Below, piece after piece: positions 35,116 to 45,036 of a stretch of 63,710 nucleotides of DNA. The stretch's first letter is position 1. The number at the start of each line of letters is the position of its first letter. The notes under the pieces are model-generated. The model was not told the origin of the DNA. It did no database searches and worked only from the letters and a program-made list of their open reading frames with translations. The position numbers were made by a program, and so were the translations under genes. The DNA lies in contig NZ_CAXLMO010000016.1 in NCBI RefSeq assembly GCF_964187635.1, positions 1-63,710 on the forward strand, read 5' to 3'. The DNA comes from Seribacter sulfatis. GTDB lineage: Bacteria; Verrucomicrobiota; Verrucomicrobiia; Opitutales; Seribacteraceae.

Positions 35116-36531
35116 TCAGGGAACGCGATAAGCTAAAAATCGGTACTTGTTACGGTACCATACATAAAAACGATTAATTCCACTCTTGATCTGTTCTTCA
35201 ACTTCTTGAATCGAATTTACCTGGAATCCATTAATTTCCACAATTACTACGCCTTCCTTAAAGGTTTCGGCATTACCAGTGGATTTTGTCACAACCACTC
35301 CCTTTGTTGTAGGTGGTATTTGAAACCGTAATCGATTTTCCACACTCAACTCTTCCAAGGAGACGCCAGGCATTGATATTCTATTTTTACCTCCCATTAA
35401 ATCGAGCGTAACAAATAATGTTTTTTTATTTCCTCCTCTGATAACATCAATCGTTATCTTTGTGCCCGGTGCAGTTTGAGAGATTGCCAACCTCGATTGA
35501 TTGATTGAGTCAACTGCTTGAGAGTCCACCTTTATAATTCGATCTTTTGGTTCAAAGCCAGCGAGATCTGCTGCACTTCCCGGTACTATCTTTGTAACGA
35601 TTACACCTGTACCATCACTTGAAGGTGCTAATTCAACACCAAGAAAACCTCTTCTCACTCCTCCTCTTTCAACCAAGTCGGTCAGTACTTTTTGAACCAT
35701 ATTAACCGGAATCGCTAATCCAATTCCCATGCTTGCACCAGTTTGAGAAATTATTGCGGTATTTATACCGATTAAACGACCCACTGCATCTAACAATGGT
35801 CCACCGGAGTTCCCTCTATTAATTGCTGCATCCGTTTGAATGAAATTCTCATATGAACCCTCCAAGTCAAGAACACCTAATTCTGATTTCTTTGTCGCGG
35901 AAATTATTCCCATGGTTACCGTCATACCAATTCCTAAAGGGTTTCCAGCTGCAAAAACAATATCACCCACCTCTAAATGATCACTATTTGCTAAAGTTAC
36001 ATGTGGGAATGGTTTATCATCCTCTATTTTCAGAACCGCAACATCTGTTGATCGATCAAAACCTATAATTTTGGCTTGGAATTGCCTTTTATCCGATAAT
36101 TGAACTGTTACCTCTTCCACTAGTTCACCAGTTCTCGGGTCGGTAATAACATGAGCATTGGTAATAGTATGGCCTTCCGGGCTAACAATGACACCCGAAC
36201 CTATCCCTGCAGGGACCATTTCTTCTTCCACTCTAGCATTATTTAAAAGGGGTAAACCAAAAAATCTCCTCAGTAATTCTTCGCGCGGACTACTTCCTCC
36301 CCCTGGATAAAGCCTTCTAACTACTTGCTGAGTAGTTACTGCAACCACAGCTGGAGTCGCCTTCTTGAGAGCAGGAGAATAACTACTAGGTGCTCTATTT
36401 AATGAGCGGTCAAGAACACCATCTTCAATTTTTAAGGAAAGTTTGCGATTCTGAGCAAAAAGGTTCCCATTTCCAATCGCAAGCACTGTAAATAATATGA
36501 GGCCTAAAATAATTGGTTTCATGACTATCAT
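35116..36531 (-). CDS. Do/HtrA family periplasmic serine protease
   Basis: A DegP/DegQ-type protease that degrades misfolded envelope proteins. A signal peptide (~27 residues) precedes a trypsin-like domain with His in ITNAHVIT, Asp in STDVAVLKI and Ser in GNSGGPLL, then two PDZ domains (~290-380, ~390-470; GFLGVELA, GSAADLAGFEPKDRI). Length 471. It is the last gene of the outer-membrane cluster bamA-skp-lpxD-prs-htrA, in keeping with quality control of outer-membrane proteins; the 41-bp gap from prs permits co-transcription. Confidence 0.94.
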   Translation of the reverse strand: MIVMKPIILGLILFTVLAIGNGNLFAQNRKLSLKIEDGVLDRSLNRAPSSYSPALKKATPAVVAVTTQQVVRRLYPGGGSSPREELLRRFFGLPLLNNARVEEEMVPAGIGSGVIVSPEGHTITNAHVITDPRTGELVEEVTVQLSDKRQFQAKIIGFDRSTDVAVLKIEDDKPFPHVTLANSDHLEVGDIVFAAGNPLGIGMTVTMGIISATKKSELGVLDLEGSYENFIQTDAAINRGNSGGPLLDAVGRLIGINTAIISQTGASMGIGLAIPVNMVQKVLTDLVERGGVRRGFLGVELAPSSDGTGVIVTKIVPGSAADLAGFEPKDRIIKVDSQAVDSINQSRLAISQTAPGTKITIDVIRGGNKKTLFVTLDLMGGKNRISMPGVSLEELSVENRLRFQIPPTTKGVVVTKSTGNAETFKEGVVIVEINGFQVNSIQEVEEQIKSGINRFYVWYRNKYRFLAYRVP

Positions 36532-36572
36532 AGCGTATTTACTCCACGCGGTTGTCTAATTTTATAAAATAC

Positions 36573-37523
36573 TTAAAAACCTTTTATTTGAAACAGGCTT
36601 GAAATACTACTATCTGTATTGGTTCGTCTAATTGCTTCACCAAGTAAGGGTGCAACACTTAATTTCTTAATTGGGAGATCACCAATATCTATATTCACGG
36701 TATTCGTTGTAATTAATTCATCTAGAATACCTTGCCTTAGCCTCTCTTTCCCAGTCTCGTTCAAAACACAGTGACTTACAATTGCACTTACTTTTTTTGC
36801 CCCTCGTTCTTTCAAAATTTTTGCTGCTGCTGTTAATGTACCCGCAGTCTCTGTCATATCATCAATCATGAGGATTTCTCTTCCCTCTACCTCTCCTACT
36901 AAATTCATCGCTTCGACTGTGCTTGCACCAGTTCGTCGTTTTGCCACAAATCCAAGCGGACAGCCTAGCACCTCAGCATATGCATTTGCCATTTTCATTC
37001 CACCCACGTCGGGAGAAAAAATGGTCATATTTTGAACATCACGACTTTTTAATTCTTCAAAGAAAACAGGAGATGCATACAAATGATCTACTGGTATATC
37101 AAAAAAACCTTGAATTTGCTGTGCATGCAAATCCATTGTTAAAATTCTATTGGCACCCGCTGCTACTAAAAGGTTTGCAACTAATTTTGAGGTAATTGGA
37201 ACCCGTGGTTGATCCTTTCGGTCTTGCCTTGAATAACCAAAAAATGGAAGTACTGCGGTGACTCTTGCTGCAGATGCCCTTTTAGCGGCATCTATCATAA
37301 TTAATAACTCCATTACATTATGATTCGCAGGGGAACAGGTCGATTGTACTAAAAATACATCCATCCCTCTAATATTTTCATTATAACGGACAAAGCTCTC
37401 ATTATCAGGAAATGAAGTTACGGTTGCATCTCCTAGAGGAACATCAAGGTATTCACATATTTCCTGAGATAGTGGCTTACTTGAATTACCTGTAAAAATC
37501 TTTAGTTTTTTTCCGTTCTCCAT
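36573..37523 (-). CDS. prs: Ribose-phosphate pyrophosphokinase
   Basis: Prs makes PRPP from ribose 5-phosphate and ATP, the precursor for nucleotides, His and Trp. The 316-residue class I enzyme shows NESFVRYNENIRG, FFGYSRQDRKD (catalytic/flexible region), TMDLHAQQIQGFFDIPVDHL and the PRPP loop MIDDMTETAGTL (usually DDxIDTAGT). Length is standard. It lies 9 bp after lpxD within the minus-strand run. pyrE, a PRPP user, sits nearby on the other strand. Confidence 0.96.
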   Translation of the reverse strand: MENGKKLKIFTGNSSKPLSQEICEYLDVPLGDATVTSFPDNESFVRYNENIRGMDVFLVQSTCSPANHNVMELLIMIDAAKRASAARVTAVLPFFGYSRQDRKDQPRVPITSKLVANLLVAAGANRILTMDLHAQQIQGFFDIPVDHLYASPVFFEELKSRDVQNMTIFSPDVGGMKMANAYAEVLGCPLGFVAKRRTGASTVEAMNLVGEVEGREILMIDDMTETAGTLTAAAKILKERGAKKVSAIVSHCVLNETGKERLRQGILDELITTNTVNIDIGDLPIKKLSVAPLLGEAIRRTNTDSSISSLFQIKGF

Positions 37524-37532
37524 AGTTTAAAA

Positions 37533-38564
37533 TTACCCCTTATCGGCAAAGCCATCAAATCTATTGAACAATTCAGGCAATCTTTTTTGTAAAATAGAAA
37601 TTCTTTGTGCTAATTGAAAGGGTAATGCAGGATTGCCTTTGAGGAATGCACCAGGCTCGACATTTTTTGTAATACCTGCCTGCCCGGCAATCTTCGCTCC
37701 TTTTCCAATTTTCAAATGTCCCGCAAACCCAGCCTGACCGCCTACCACTACATTATCCTCAAACTCAACACTGCCGGCAATGCCAACCTGAGCTACGATT
37801 AAACAACCTTTTCCAATTCTTACATTGTGACCTACTTGAACTAAATTATCAATTTTTGATCCCGCACCAATCCTTGTTTCCTCAAATCGAGCACGGTCTA
37901 TGCATGTATTTGCACCAATTTCAACCTCATCCTCTACCACAACCTTTCCAAGATGCGGTATCTTTTTATGAGAGCCCTCGGCCTGATCAAATCCATAGCC
38001 TTCGGATCCAATGACAGCTCCCGCATTAACTACAACATTATTACCGAGCTCACACCTTGATAATAGCTTCACACCGGGGTGTAAATTCGCATTACGACCA
38101 ATCTTTGCAAAATCTCCGATATGGCAATGAGTTCCAATAATACTGCCGGCTTCAATTAAAACTTCTTTTCCGATAAAACAAAATGCGCCAATGGCAACTC
38201 CAGCACCCAATTTTGCACCTGAATCAACCCAGGCAGTTGAATGAATTTCAGCTTTTGGCGGGGGATACAATTCACCCTCTAAAAAGCTGCATAATGAAGC
38301 CAATCCACGAGAAGGGTCATCAATTCGAAGAAAAACTTGGTTTTCTTTTGGAGAACCAATGTAGTTCTTAGGCAATAAAATAATAGATGCATTAGATTTT
38401 GAAACTAATGACTTGTACTTTGAATTACCTAGAAAAGAAATATCACCTTCAACCGCTCTTTCAAGTGCAGCGATGCCACTTAAACTAGAAATCTTTAAAG
38501 TTCCATCTACTTCCGCAGAAGGAAGGATCACAAGAAGTTGATCGAAAGCTATCTTAAAGTTCAT
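37533..38564 (-). CDS. lpxD: UDP-3-O-acylglucosamine N-acyltransferase
   Basis: LpxD adds the second acyl chain to UDP-GlcN in lipid A synthesis. An N-terminal uridine-binding domain (~1-105) is followed by a left-handed beta helix of hexapeptide repeats (~110-310), the catalytic His in LVQVGHNVRIGKG (near 237), and a C-terminal helix. Length 343. It is preceded by an AGGAG sequence 6 bases before the ATG, one of few clear Shine-Dalgarno sites in the window. The position after skp matches the proteobacterial bamA-skp-lpxD order; fabZ and lpxA do not follow here. Confidence 0.95.
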   Translation of the reverse strand: MNFKIAFDQLLVILPSAEVDGTLKISSLSGIAALERAVEGDISFLGNSKYKSLVSKSNASIILLPKNYIGSPKENQVFLRIDDPSRGLASLCSFLEGELYPPPKAEIHSTAWVDSGAKLGAGVAIGAFCFIGKEVLIEAGSIIGTHCHIGDFAKIGRNANLHPGVKLLSRCELGNNVVVNAGAVIGSEGYGFDQAEGSHKKIPHLGKVVVEDEVEIGANTCIDRARFEETRIGAGSKIDNLVQVGHNVRIGKGCLIVAQVGIAGSVEFEDNVVVGGQAGFAGHLKIGKGAKIAGQAGITKNVEPGAFLKGNPALPFQLAQRISILQKRLPELFNRFDGFADKG

Positions 38565-38600
38565 AAGCTCCTACTTTCAGAGCAGTTTTAAACGGACTAC

Positions 38601-39155
38601 TTACTTTTTACCTTGGGATGCGTTAAGAGTAATAATAACTTCCTCAGTCACATTAAATTTATCTCCTGCATAAAATACACCCAACTGCGTTTCTGAAGAA
38701 TTTAAAATCAAATCATACCCTTTAGCACCTGCCACTTGTTGTACCGCTTTACGGATATCTGCAAGATGTTCGACAAGTAGGTTTCTTTGCCTTTGAGAAA
38801 TGGTAGCCTTCGCTCGTTTATCGTAAGAAACCATATCGTCCTGCTTGACCTTCGCTTTTTCAACTTTTTCTTGGTATTTTTTTCTAAGATCCGTACTGTC
38901 AATATTTGGATTTTTAATCTTATCCTCCATCTCTTTTAGTTCTTTAACAATTTTCTCCATTTCTGCACGGAAAATTTCGAGTTCCTCCATCGCAATTTTC
39001 TTGGACTTGTCCAATCTAGCTCTTGCTTCCTTTACCTTTTGATATCCATCAAAAACTTTCTGTACATCTACCACCGCTACTTTTTGTGCAGTCGAAAAAG
39101 AAGGCATTAAAAACAAAAAGGCGAGAGGGGTCAAAAAGAGAATTAGCTTATGCAT
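38601..39155 (-). CDS. skp: Periplasmic chaperone Skp/OmpH
   Basis: Skp holds unfolded outer-membrane proteins between the Sec channel and BamA. The 184-residue protein has a signal peptide (~23 residues, ending STA), then KVAVVDVQKVFDGYQKVKEA, a long charged coiled-coil (~50-125) forming the tentacles, and YDLILNSSE in the closing body. Length is typical. It lies 38 bp after bamA and 36 bp before lpxD. Confidence 0.93.
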   Translation of the reverse strand: MHKLILFLTPLAFLFLMPSFSTAQKVAVVDVQKVFDGYQKVKEARARLDKSKKIAMEELEIFRAEMEKIVKELKEMEDKIKNPNIDSTDLRKKYQEKVEKAKVKQDDMVSYDKRAKATISQRQRNLLVEHLADIRKAVQQVAGAKGYDLILNSSETQLGVFYAGDKFNVTEEVIITLNASQGKK

Positions 39156-39193
39156 ATTAGATGTGAGTTAGGTAATGAATGAATAGTGAAAGT

Positions 39194-41593
39194 TTAAAAT
39201 CGTGTACCACCAGAAAAATGAAACTGCGGCGATCCACCTGTTTTTGAGGGATCCGAGATCGGGAAACCTAAATCTAGTCGAAGGGGCATACCCATAACCA
39301 TTATGCGTGCTCCCAATCCCCAATTATCATGCCAGCCTTCCATATCATCTCCAGGCAGAAATTTAAAATCATTGGTTCTTAAAAAACCGCCGTCATAAAA
39401 AACTGCAAAACGCAATGGGTCAGCAATTTTAAAAGTATACTCTGCACTTAAATAACTGTAAGAATTTCCTCCATTAGGTTCTTTTGAATCTTGTGGCCCT
39501 GCCTCCCGATAGTCCCACCCTCTCAAATTATAAGGCCCCCCCAAAAAGAATTTTTCGAAGAAAGGTACATCTGCATCTTTTCCATCAAAACGACCCAGTG
39601 TTCCTGTTCTACCTACGATCGATAAAACTTGTTCCATAGGAGTAAAAGTCTCAAAAAACTTCGCTCCCTGTAATTCGAAACGGCCATAGTCAGCATCTCC
39701 ACCAAATGGGCCACCGGCAAATTCTTTTCTTAGGGTAACAATGCTACCTTCGGAGGGAAATAAGATACTATTTCTTGTATCACGGGTTAAACTAAGACCC
39801 ACTTTAGAAATTGTTCGGTCAATTTCGTTTTTCGATGGATCATATTTCGGATCGTTAGTTATGAAAGCAGGAACACCAATTCCGATATCACTAATGATGA
39901 CATCTTCGAGACGATAAAATAAGCGACCTTCTACAAGCTCGAATAATCTCTTTCTAAAATAGACCTCAAACCCTGCTCGCATTTCATCGTAGTATGAACT
40001 GTAGTAATCAGACTTTTCCCGAAATAACTCAAATCCAGCAGCAACCCTGCGATTCATAAACCAGGGTTCCTCAAGTGCAAGTCGAACCTCATTACTTCGA
40101 GCACCCAGCTTTAAACGAAGACGGAATTTCTGCCCGTCTCCCTGCAAGCGATGGGGACTACGCCATCTCATTATATCGAAGTTTCCTTGCCTAAATTCGG
40201 CAAACATCATCGCTTTCTCTAAAGTACTAAATCCAACCCCAAAAGAAACATGGCCAGTGCGACCCTCCTCTACATTTACTACCAGGTTTCTTCTGCTACT
40301 TTGCAATTCTGGATCCTGTGATGCAATTGGTTCGTCATCCAATGTTACTTTCTCGAAAAAACGCGTATTTCTTAGACGGGATTCGCTCGTTTCCATTCGA
40401 AGTAAATCGAACGTCTCACCTGGCGCCAAAGCAAGTTCCCGAACAATGGCAGTTGTTTTTGTTTTCTCATTTCCCCGAACTTGAATTGTGTTCACTGTAA
40501 ATTTGTTATTTTCCGTAATCTCAAACCTTAGATCAATTTGTCCTGTTCGAAGATTAGGCTTTCTAATCGAAACCACTCTAGCATCCAAATAACCCTGCTC
40601 GCCGTATTTCTTTCGCAAGCGATTTCTTTCCTCGGATAGAAGTGTTGGCGAATAGTGATCCCCTGTCTTTAGTTCTTTGTCAGCACGACTATCCAGTCGC
40701 TTTAAATCTTTTGCAGTAATGACGGAATTACCAACTATAGATATTTCACCGAAATAGGATCGCTCACCCTCGTCCACACGGATGACAACATCTAAAGAAT
40801 TAGATCCTTTCGGAATAATTTTTACTCCACTTTGCTCAATTGTGACATCTAAGAAACCTTGATCCCGGAAAGCAGTTCTGAGTTTAATTAAGTCCTCTTC
40901 AAAGATACTAGGTCGGTAACGAGATCTTTTAGACCAAAATCTCCAAAATCTCCAGGGTGCTGTTTCCATTTCCTTTAAGAGTTTTTTATCTGAAATATTC
41001 TTATTTCCTTCGAAAATAATTTTACCTATTTTTCGTTTTTCATTTTCTATAATTTTAAATACAACTGAGACGCTTCTTCCTTCCTCTTTGGTTATAATTT
41101 GACTGTCTACTTGAGAATTCCAAAAACCTTTTTCTAAATATAACTCTTTAAGTGCCCGTTGATCAGCTTTTATCTCAGACTCGTCCAACAATTCCCCGAT
41201 ACTTATTTCAATTTCCTTTTCGAGTTTTCGATCGGACAACTTATCATTACCCTCAAAGATAATCGTTCCAATCCGAGACTTTGTATAGACCTTAAAAACT
41301 AAGGCCACCTCTTGTTCAGTGCTTATTTCTGGGTCCAAAAATACTTTTACATCATCAATCGCACCCGTTGCCATAAGGTTAGTAATCGATTTGTCTATCG
41401 CGTTGGATTTGTAAGGGATTCCCGTTTCTATTTGTAAATTTTGTAAAATAAAAGATTTCCCAATGGTATCAGGGCCTTCCAATTCGATGGATATGGAAGA
41501 AATTGTTTTACCATCTGGAACTACTTGAGACCATAAAATCATCATTCCAGAAAGTAGGAACAGGATGGGGAAAAGAGAACGAATTTTATTCAT
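39194..41593 (-). CDS. bamA: Outer membrane protein assembly factor BamA
   Basis: BamA is the core of the machine that folds beta-barrels into the outer membrane. The 799-residue protein has a signal peptide, five POTRA domains (~25-440; repeated GxIxFEGNxxxSDxKL motifs, such as GTIIFEGNDKLSDRKLEKEI) and a C-terminal 16-strand barrel (~450-799). The loop-6 motif is LRGWDY instead of VRGF/Y, and the chain ends in Phe as expected. It is followed by skp and lpxD; dnaB precedes it by 7 bp, an unusual junction of replication and envelope genes. Confidence 0.95.
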   Translation of the reverse strand: MNKIRSLFPILFLLSGMMILWSQVVPDGKTISSISIELEGPDTIGKSFILQNLQIETGIPYKSNAIDKSITNLMATGAIDDVKVFLDPEISTEQEVALVFKVYTKSRIGTIIFEGNDKLSDRKLEKEIEISIGELLDESEIKADQRALKELYLEKGFWNSQVDSQIITKEEGRSVSVVFKIIENEKRKIGKIIFEGNKNISDKKLLKEMETAPWRFWRFWSKRSRYRPSIFEEDLIKLRTAFRDQGFLDVTIEQSGVKIIPKGSNSLDVVIRVDEGERSYFGEISIVGNSVITAKDLKRLDSRADKELKTGDHYSPTLLSEERNRLRKKYGEQGYLDARVVSIRKPNLRTGQIDLRFEITENNKFTVNTIQVRGNEKTKTTAIVRELALAPGETFDLLRMETSESRLRNTRFFEKVTLDDEPIASQDPELQSSRRNLVVNVEEGRTGHVSFGVGFSTLEKAMMFAEFRQGNFDIMRWRSPHRLQGDGQKFRLRLKLGARSNEVRLALEEPWFMNRRVAAGFELFREKSDYYSSYYDEMRAGFEVYFRKRLFELVEGRLFYRLEDVIISDIGIGVPAFITNDPKYDPSKNEIDRTISKVGLSLTRDTRNSILFPSEGSIVTLRKEFAGGPFGGDADYGRFELQGAKFFETFTPMEQVLSIVGRTGTLGRFDGKDADVPFFEKFFLGGPYNLRGWDYREAGPQDSKEPNGGNSYSYLSAEYTFKIADPLRFAVFYDGGFLRTNDFKFLPGDDMEGWHDNWGLGARIMVMGMPLRLDLGFPISDPSKTGGSPQFHFSGGTRF

Positions 41594-41600
41594 TTAATTT

Positions 41601-43082
41601 TTAATTAAGTCGGGGGTCATATTGTGCACTTTCAAATTTCGTATATTTCCGCACAAATGCAAGATTTACATAACCGGTAGGCCCATTTCTTTGCTTGGCA
41701 AGGATTAACTTAATAGGCTCAAAGTCATCTGCTTGGCTTTCTTCACCAGTCTGAGAAACATCACTTGCACGAATATCTTCCCCCTTTCTTTCTTTACCCA
41801 ATAACATAACAATATCAGCATCCTGCTCAATTGAACCGGATTCCCTCAAGTCTGAAAGTCGGGGGTCCCTTTTCTCCTTTTCAGAATCTCGATTGAGCTG
41901 GCTAAGAACAATAACCGGGACTTCTAATTCTTTTGCCATCGATTTCAATCCTCTTGAAATCACTGATATCTCATTTTCCCGAGAAGAAGAATAACGATCC
42001 CCTGAAATTAACTGTAAATAATCAATCACAATTAAAGAAAGACCATTCCTTGATTTAACTCTTCGTGCTTTTGCACGGATTTGATTGATACTCAAGCCAC
42101 TTGTATCGTCTACCCAAATGGGAGCTTGTTGAAATTGCTGACTTATTTCATTGAGTTTTTCTGCGTAATTCTTTGCAACAAAGCCCTTACGCAAATCATT
42201 CATATTTACCTTTGCCTTTCCGCATATTAATCTCATCGCTAATGATGAGGCACTCATTTCTAAACTAAAAACTAAGATATTTTTTGGGTTGTTAATATAC
42301 TTGTGGGAGAAGGAAATATTCTCGACGATGTTCATCGCAAGGCTTGTTTTACCTACAGAAGGACGGGCCGCGATAACAATCATTTCTGACGATTTCAAGC
42401 CATTTGTCAGATTGTCCAAATCTTTATAGCCTGTTAACAAACCATCCGATTCTTCCTTCGAAAGCATTTTCTGGATCTCACCCATAGCTTTCTGTATCGG
42501 CTCTCTAAAATGAATAGAGGAACGGGTATTTTGATCATCACCCAACTCGCAGACCCTTTGCTCCATTCCAGAAAGAAAATCATCGACTTCACCCTGTAGG
42601 TTATTCGCACCGTCTATAATTTCAAAAGCAACATATATACATCTTCTTAAAAGGGCTTTTTCTTTGACGATCTCTAACCAATAGGTTGCATGGGCAGTGG
42701 TATCGATTCTTGAAGTAAGTTCAAATAAGCCATTTTGTCCACCTACTTGTTCTAGTTGCTTTCTACTTTCAAGTTTTTCTGCCAGTAAAATTTCATCCGC
42801 AGCCTTATTATCACGATTAAGGTCCAAAAGTGCTTCGAAAATAATTTGGTGATTTAAATGATAAAAATGATCGGCACTAATTGCTTGCTCCGCACATCTT
42901 CCCATTACCTCACCGGATGTATCCATAATGCAAGCCGCGAGTAAACCTTGCTCTGCATCTAAATTGCTAGGTAGAGGTTTACCCTCTATGGTATCTTTAA
43001 CAGATGATTGATGTTTGGCTCCAGAACCTTGGTACTTAGGAACTGATTTTTCTTTGGAAGAAGAAGTTCCTAGACTTGGCAT
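41601..43082 (-). CDS. dnaB: Replicative DNA helicase DnaB
   Basis: DnaB unwinds DNA at the replication fork. A N-terminal primase-interaction domain (~35-140; EQGLLAACIMD) is linked to a RecA-like domain with Walker A ARPSVGKTSLAM (near 240), Walker B LSLIVIDYLQL and DNA-binding/arginine-finger region SDLRESGSIEQDADIVMLL. Length 493. No intein is present. The order rplI then dnaB is widely conserved; here rplI is 35 bp upstream. Confidence 0.96.
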   Translation of the reverse strand: MPSLGTSSSKEKSVPKYQGSGAKHQSSVKDTIEGKPLPSNLDAEQGLLAACIMDTSGEVMGRCAEQAISADHFYHLNHQIIFEALLDLNRDNKAADEILLAEKLESRKQLEQVGGQNGLFELTSRIDTTAHATYWLEIVKEKALLRRCIYVAFEIIDGANNLQGEVDDFLSGMEQRVCELGDDQNTRSSIHFREPIQKAMGEIQKMLSKEESDGLLTGYKDLDNLTNGLKSSEMIVIAARPSVGKTSLAMNIVENISFSHKYINNPKNILVFSLEMSASSLAMRLICGKAKVNMNDLRKGFVAKNYAEKLNEISQQFQQAPIWVDDTSGLSINQIRAKARRVKSRNGLSLIVIDYLQLISGDRYSSSRENEISVISRGLKSMAKELEVPVIVLSQLNRDSEKEKRDPRLSDLRESGSIEQDADIVMLLGKERKGEDIRASDVSQTGEESQADDFEPIKLILAKQRNGPTGYVNLAFVRKYTKFESAQYDPRLN

Positions 43083-43117
43083 TCAAATAATCCTGCTAAT
43101 TAGCGAATAGGTAAGAG

Positions 43118-43591
43118 TTACTCGCTCTCTTCAATTGGATTCTCAGATACAACTTCAACTTCAACTTCGGCTTCCACTTCTTTGTGTAGTGAAATCGAAA
43201 TCTTACTAATTCCCAATGCCTTGATCGGAGAAAATGAAGTGATGTGTTTCTTATCGAAAGTAAATCCTTTTTCACTCAACTTTTCAAGAATATGGTGAAC
43301 AGTCACGGATCCAAAGAGTTTTCCTCCCGCACCCGTCTTCACCGCCACGGCGATTTTTGTATCCTTTAACTTGGTGGCAATCTCTTGTGATTTCTGAAGT
43401 TCGTCAGTCTCTCTGGCAGCACGGGCAACCTTTAATGAATCTAAACGTTTTTTATTTGCGTGATTTAATGGAACTGCTTTCTTCTGGGGCAAAAGATAAT
43501 TTCGTGCAAATCCAGGTCGGACCTTTACAACATCTCCTTCGGATCCAAGATTGTTTATGTGTTCTACGAGTAGTATTTCTGTGGTGGCCAT
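43118..43591 (-). CDS. rplI: 50S ribosomal protein L9
   Basis: The 157-residue protein has the L9 N-terminal domain (EILLVEHINNLGSEGDVVKVRPGFARNYL), a long connecting helix, and the C-terminal RNA-binding domain (KLFGSVTVHHI). A short acidic tail (residues ~148-157) extends past the usual end. Gene order rpsF-ssb-rplI-dnaB is the classic one. Confidence 0.96.
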   Translation of the reverse strand: MATTEILLVEHINNLGSEGDVVKVRPGFARNYLLPQKKAVPLNHANKKRLDSLKVARAARETDELQKSQEIATKLKDTKIAVAVKTGAGGKLFGSVTVHHILEKLSEKGFTFDKKHITSFSPIKALGISKISISLHKEVEAEVEVEVVSENPIEESE

Positions 43592-43611
43592 AATTATAAA
43601 TTTGTCAGTGA

Positions 43612-44073
43612 TTAAAAAGGTACATCGTCATCTAAGTCGTTGCTTTCTGGAGCCGGTTCGGGGGAAGGTTTTGGTCGGGCTTCATTTGCCTGAGGTGGTG
43701 CTGTCTGCTCCCCACTTCTAGGTGCAGTAGAACCACCCTCTTGCTTGGAATCAACAAACTCGAAACTATCTAAAACCACCTTAAGTGCACTTCTCTTTTC
43801 ACCCTCCTTAGACTCCCATTGATCTAACTTAAGTCTCCCTTCGATAAAAATTGCCCGACCCTTAGTGAAAAACCGACCGACCGCTTCTGCCCTAGGGCCA
43901 AAGGACTCAACATCAACAAAAGTAGTCTCATCCTTACGATTGCCCTCTGCGTCCTTGTAGGAGCGATTTAAGGCAAGCCCGAAATTGCAAACTGGGCGAC
44001 CATTAGTCATCATTCTTACATCAGGGTCACGGGTAAGATTTCCTATGAGTAGAACTTTGTTTAACGATGCCAT
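43612..44073 (-). CDS. ssb: Single-stranded DNA-binding protein
   Basis: SSB coats single-stranded DNA in replication and repair. The OB fold (~1-105; NKVLLIGNLTRDPDVR, FVDVESFGPRAE, IFIEGRLKLDQWE) is followed by a Pro/Glu-rich linker and the acidic tip DLDDDVPF that recruits partner proteins. Length 153. Between rpsF and rplI, as usual. Confidence 0.96.
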   Translation of the reverse strand: MASLNKVLLIGNLTRDPDVRMMTNGRPVCNFGLALNRSYKDAEGNRKDETTFVDVESFGPRAEAVGRFFTKGRAIFIEGRLKLDQWESKEGEKRSALKVVLDSFEFVDSKQEGGSTAPRSGEQTAPPQANEARPKPSPEPAPESNDLDDDVPF

Positions 44074-44109
44074 AATAAATTTAAAGTAGTAAAGAAGATT
44101 TAACTTACT

Positions 44110-44400
44110 TTACTTGCGCTCAATTAGAACGCGATCAACTTTTTTTTCTAGCTTTAATTTTTCTTTCAAGCGGAGAGGCATTTCTGCATCAGCCTCGATT
44201 TCGAATTGGAGGTAAGTTCCAGAGGTCACTTCCTTGCTTTGTGGGTAGATAAAATCGTGATTACCTTGGTTTTCTACTTTTGTGACTTCTCCTTCTGATT
44301 GGCGGATGATTTCACTTAATTTTGGAATCATTTCGTCAGAAGATCCATCTGCCCCGCGGGCATTGTATACAATAGTTGCTAAGTAGTTTCTCTTGTTCAT
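44110..44400 (-). CDS. rpsF: 30S ribosomal protein S6
   Basis: The 96-residue ferredoxin-like protein begins RNYLATIVYNARG and shows GTYLQFEIEADAEMPLRLKEKLKLE, which aligns with the S6 C-terminal half. It is short and somewhat diverged, but its place before ssb and rplI confirms it. Its ATG overlaps the pth stop by 4 bp (ATGA), implying translational coupling. Confidence 0.9.
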   Translation of the reverse strand: MNKRNYLATIVYNARGADGSSDEMIPKLSEIIRQSEGEVTKVENQGNHDFIYPQSKEVTSGTYLQFEIEADAEMPLRLKEKLKLEKKVDRVLIERK

Positions 44401-44990
44401 GAGGTTGATTGGGATCGTTTTGTTTGGTTAATTAAATTCATTGTGGCATCTATTCCGTTATCTAAAATCCCAAATAGAGCGTCATAAAAATTATCTTTTT
44501 TATTTTCTAAAAATAAACATTCCTCAGCAGAAAGTTTGGAAAGAACGAAATCAGAAAGTTTCATTTGAGGGAAAGGCTTGTTGCCGATTCCAAGTCTAAA
44601 TCTCACAAAGGAATTACCAAGTGATGAAATTACACTACTAACCCCGTTGTGACCGCCGGCTCCTCTATTTTTGGAAATTTTTATTTCGCCAAATGGCAAA
44701 GTTAATTCATCGTGAAGCACTATAACATTCTCAGGGGAGCATCGAAAATAATTCAGGATACTCGAAAGATAGCGCCCACTCTCATTCATAAAAGTTTTGG
44801 GTTTCACTAAAAGAACTTTTTTTTCCTTGCGTTTCATAATTAAATGATCGGCATGAAATTCTTTACTATTATTAAACCGGACATTTTCTTTTTCTGCAAT
44901 TTTATCAAGTAACCAAAAGCCTAAATTGTGCCTAGTGCTTTGATAAATATCTCCAGGATTTCCAAGTCCAATTATTGCGAAATTTACCAC
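44397..44990 (-). CDS. pth: Peptidyl-tRNA hydrolase
   Basis: Pth releases tRNA from prematurely ended peptidyl-tRNA. The 197-residue protein has IGLGNPGDIYQSTRHNLGF (catalytic His), FMNESGRYL, VLHDELTLPFGEIKISKNRGAGGHNGVSS (catalytic Asp region) and FRLGIGNKP. All are intact. It is between rplY (46 bp upstream) and rpsF (4-bp overlap), an order in which rplY-pth is widely conserved. Confidence 0.96.
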   Translation of the reverse strand: MVNFAIIGLGNPGDIYQSTRHNLGFWLLDKIAEKENVRFNNSKEFHADHLIMKRKEKKVLLVKPKTFMNESGRYLSSILNYFRCSPENVIVLHDELTLPFGEIKISKNRGAGGHNGVSSVISSLGNSFVRFRLGIGNKPFPQMKLSDFVLSKLSAEECLFLENKKDNFYDALFGILDNGIDATMNLINQTKRSQSTS

Positions 44991-45036
44991 GAGTCATTTA
45001 CAATCGAAAGGTTTTAAGATTATAAAAAATTCCGGA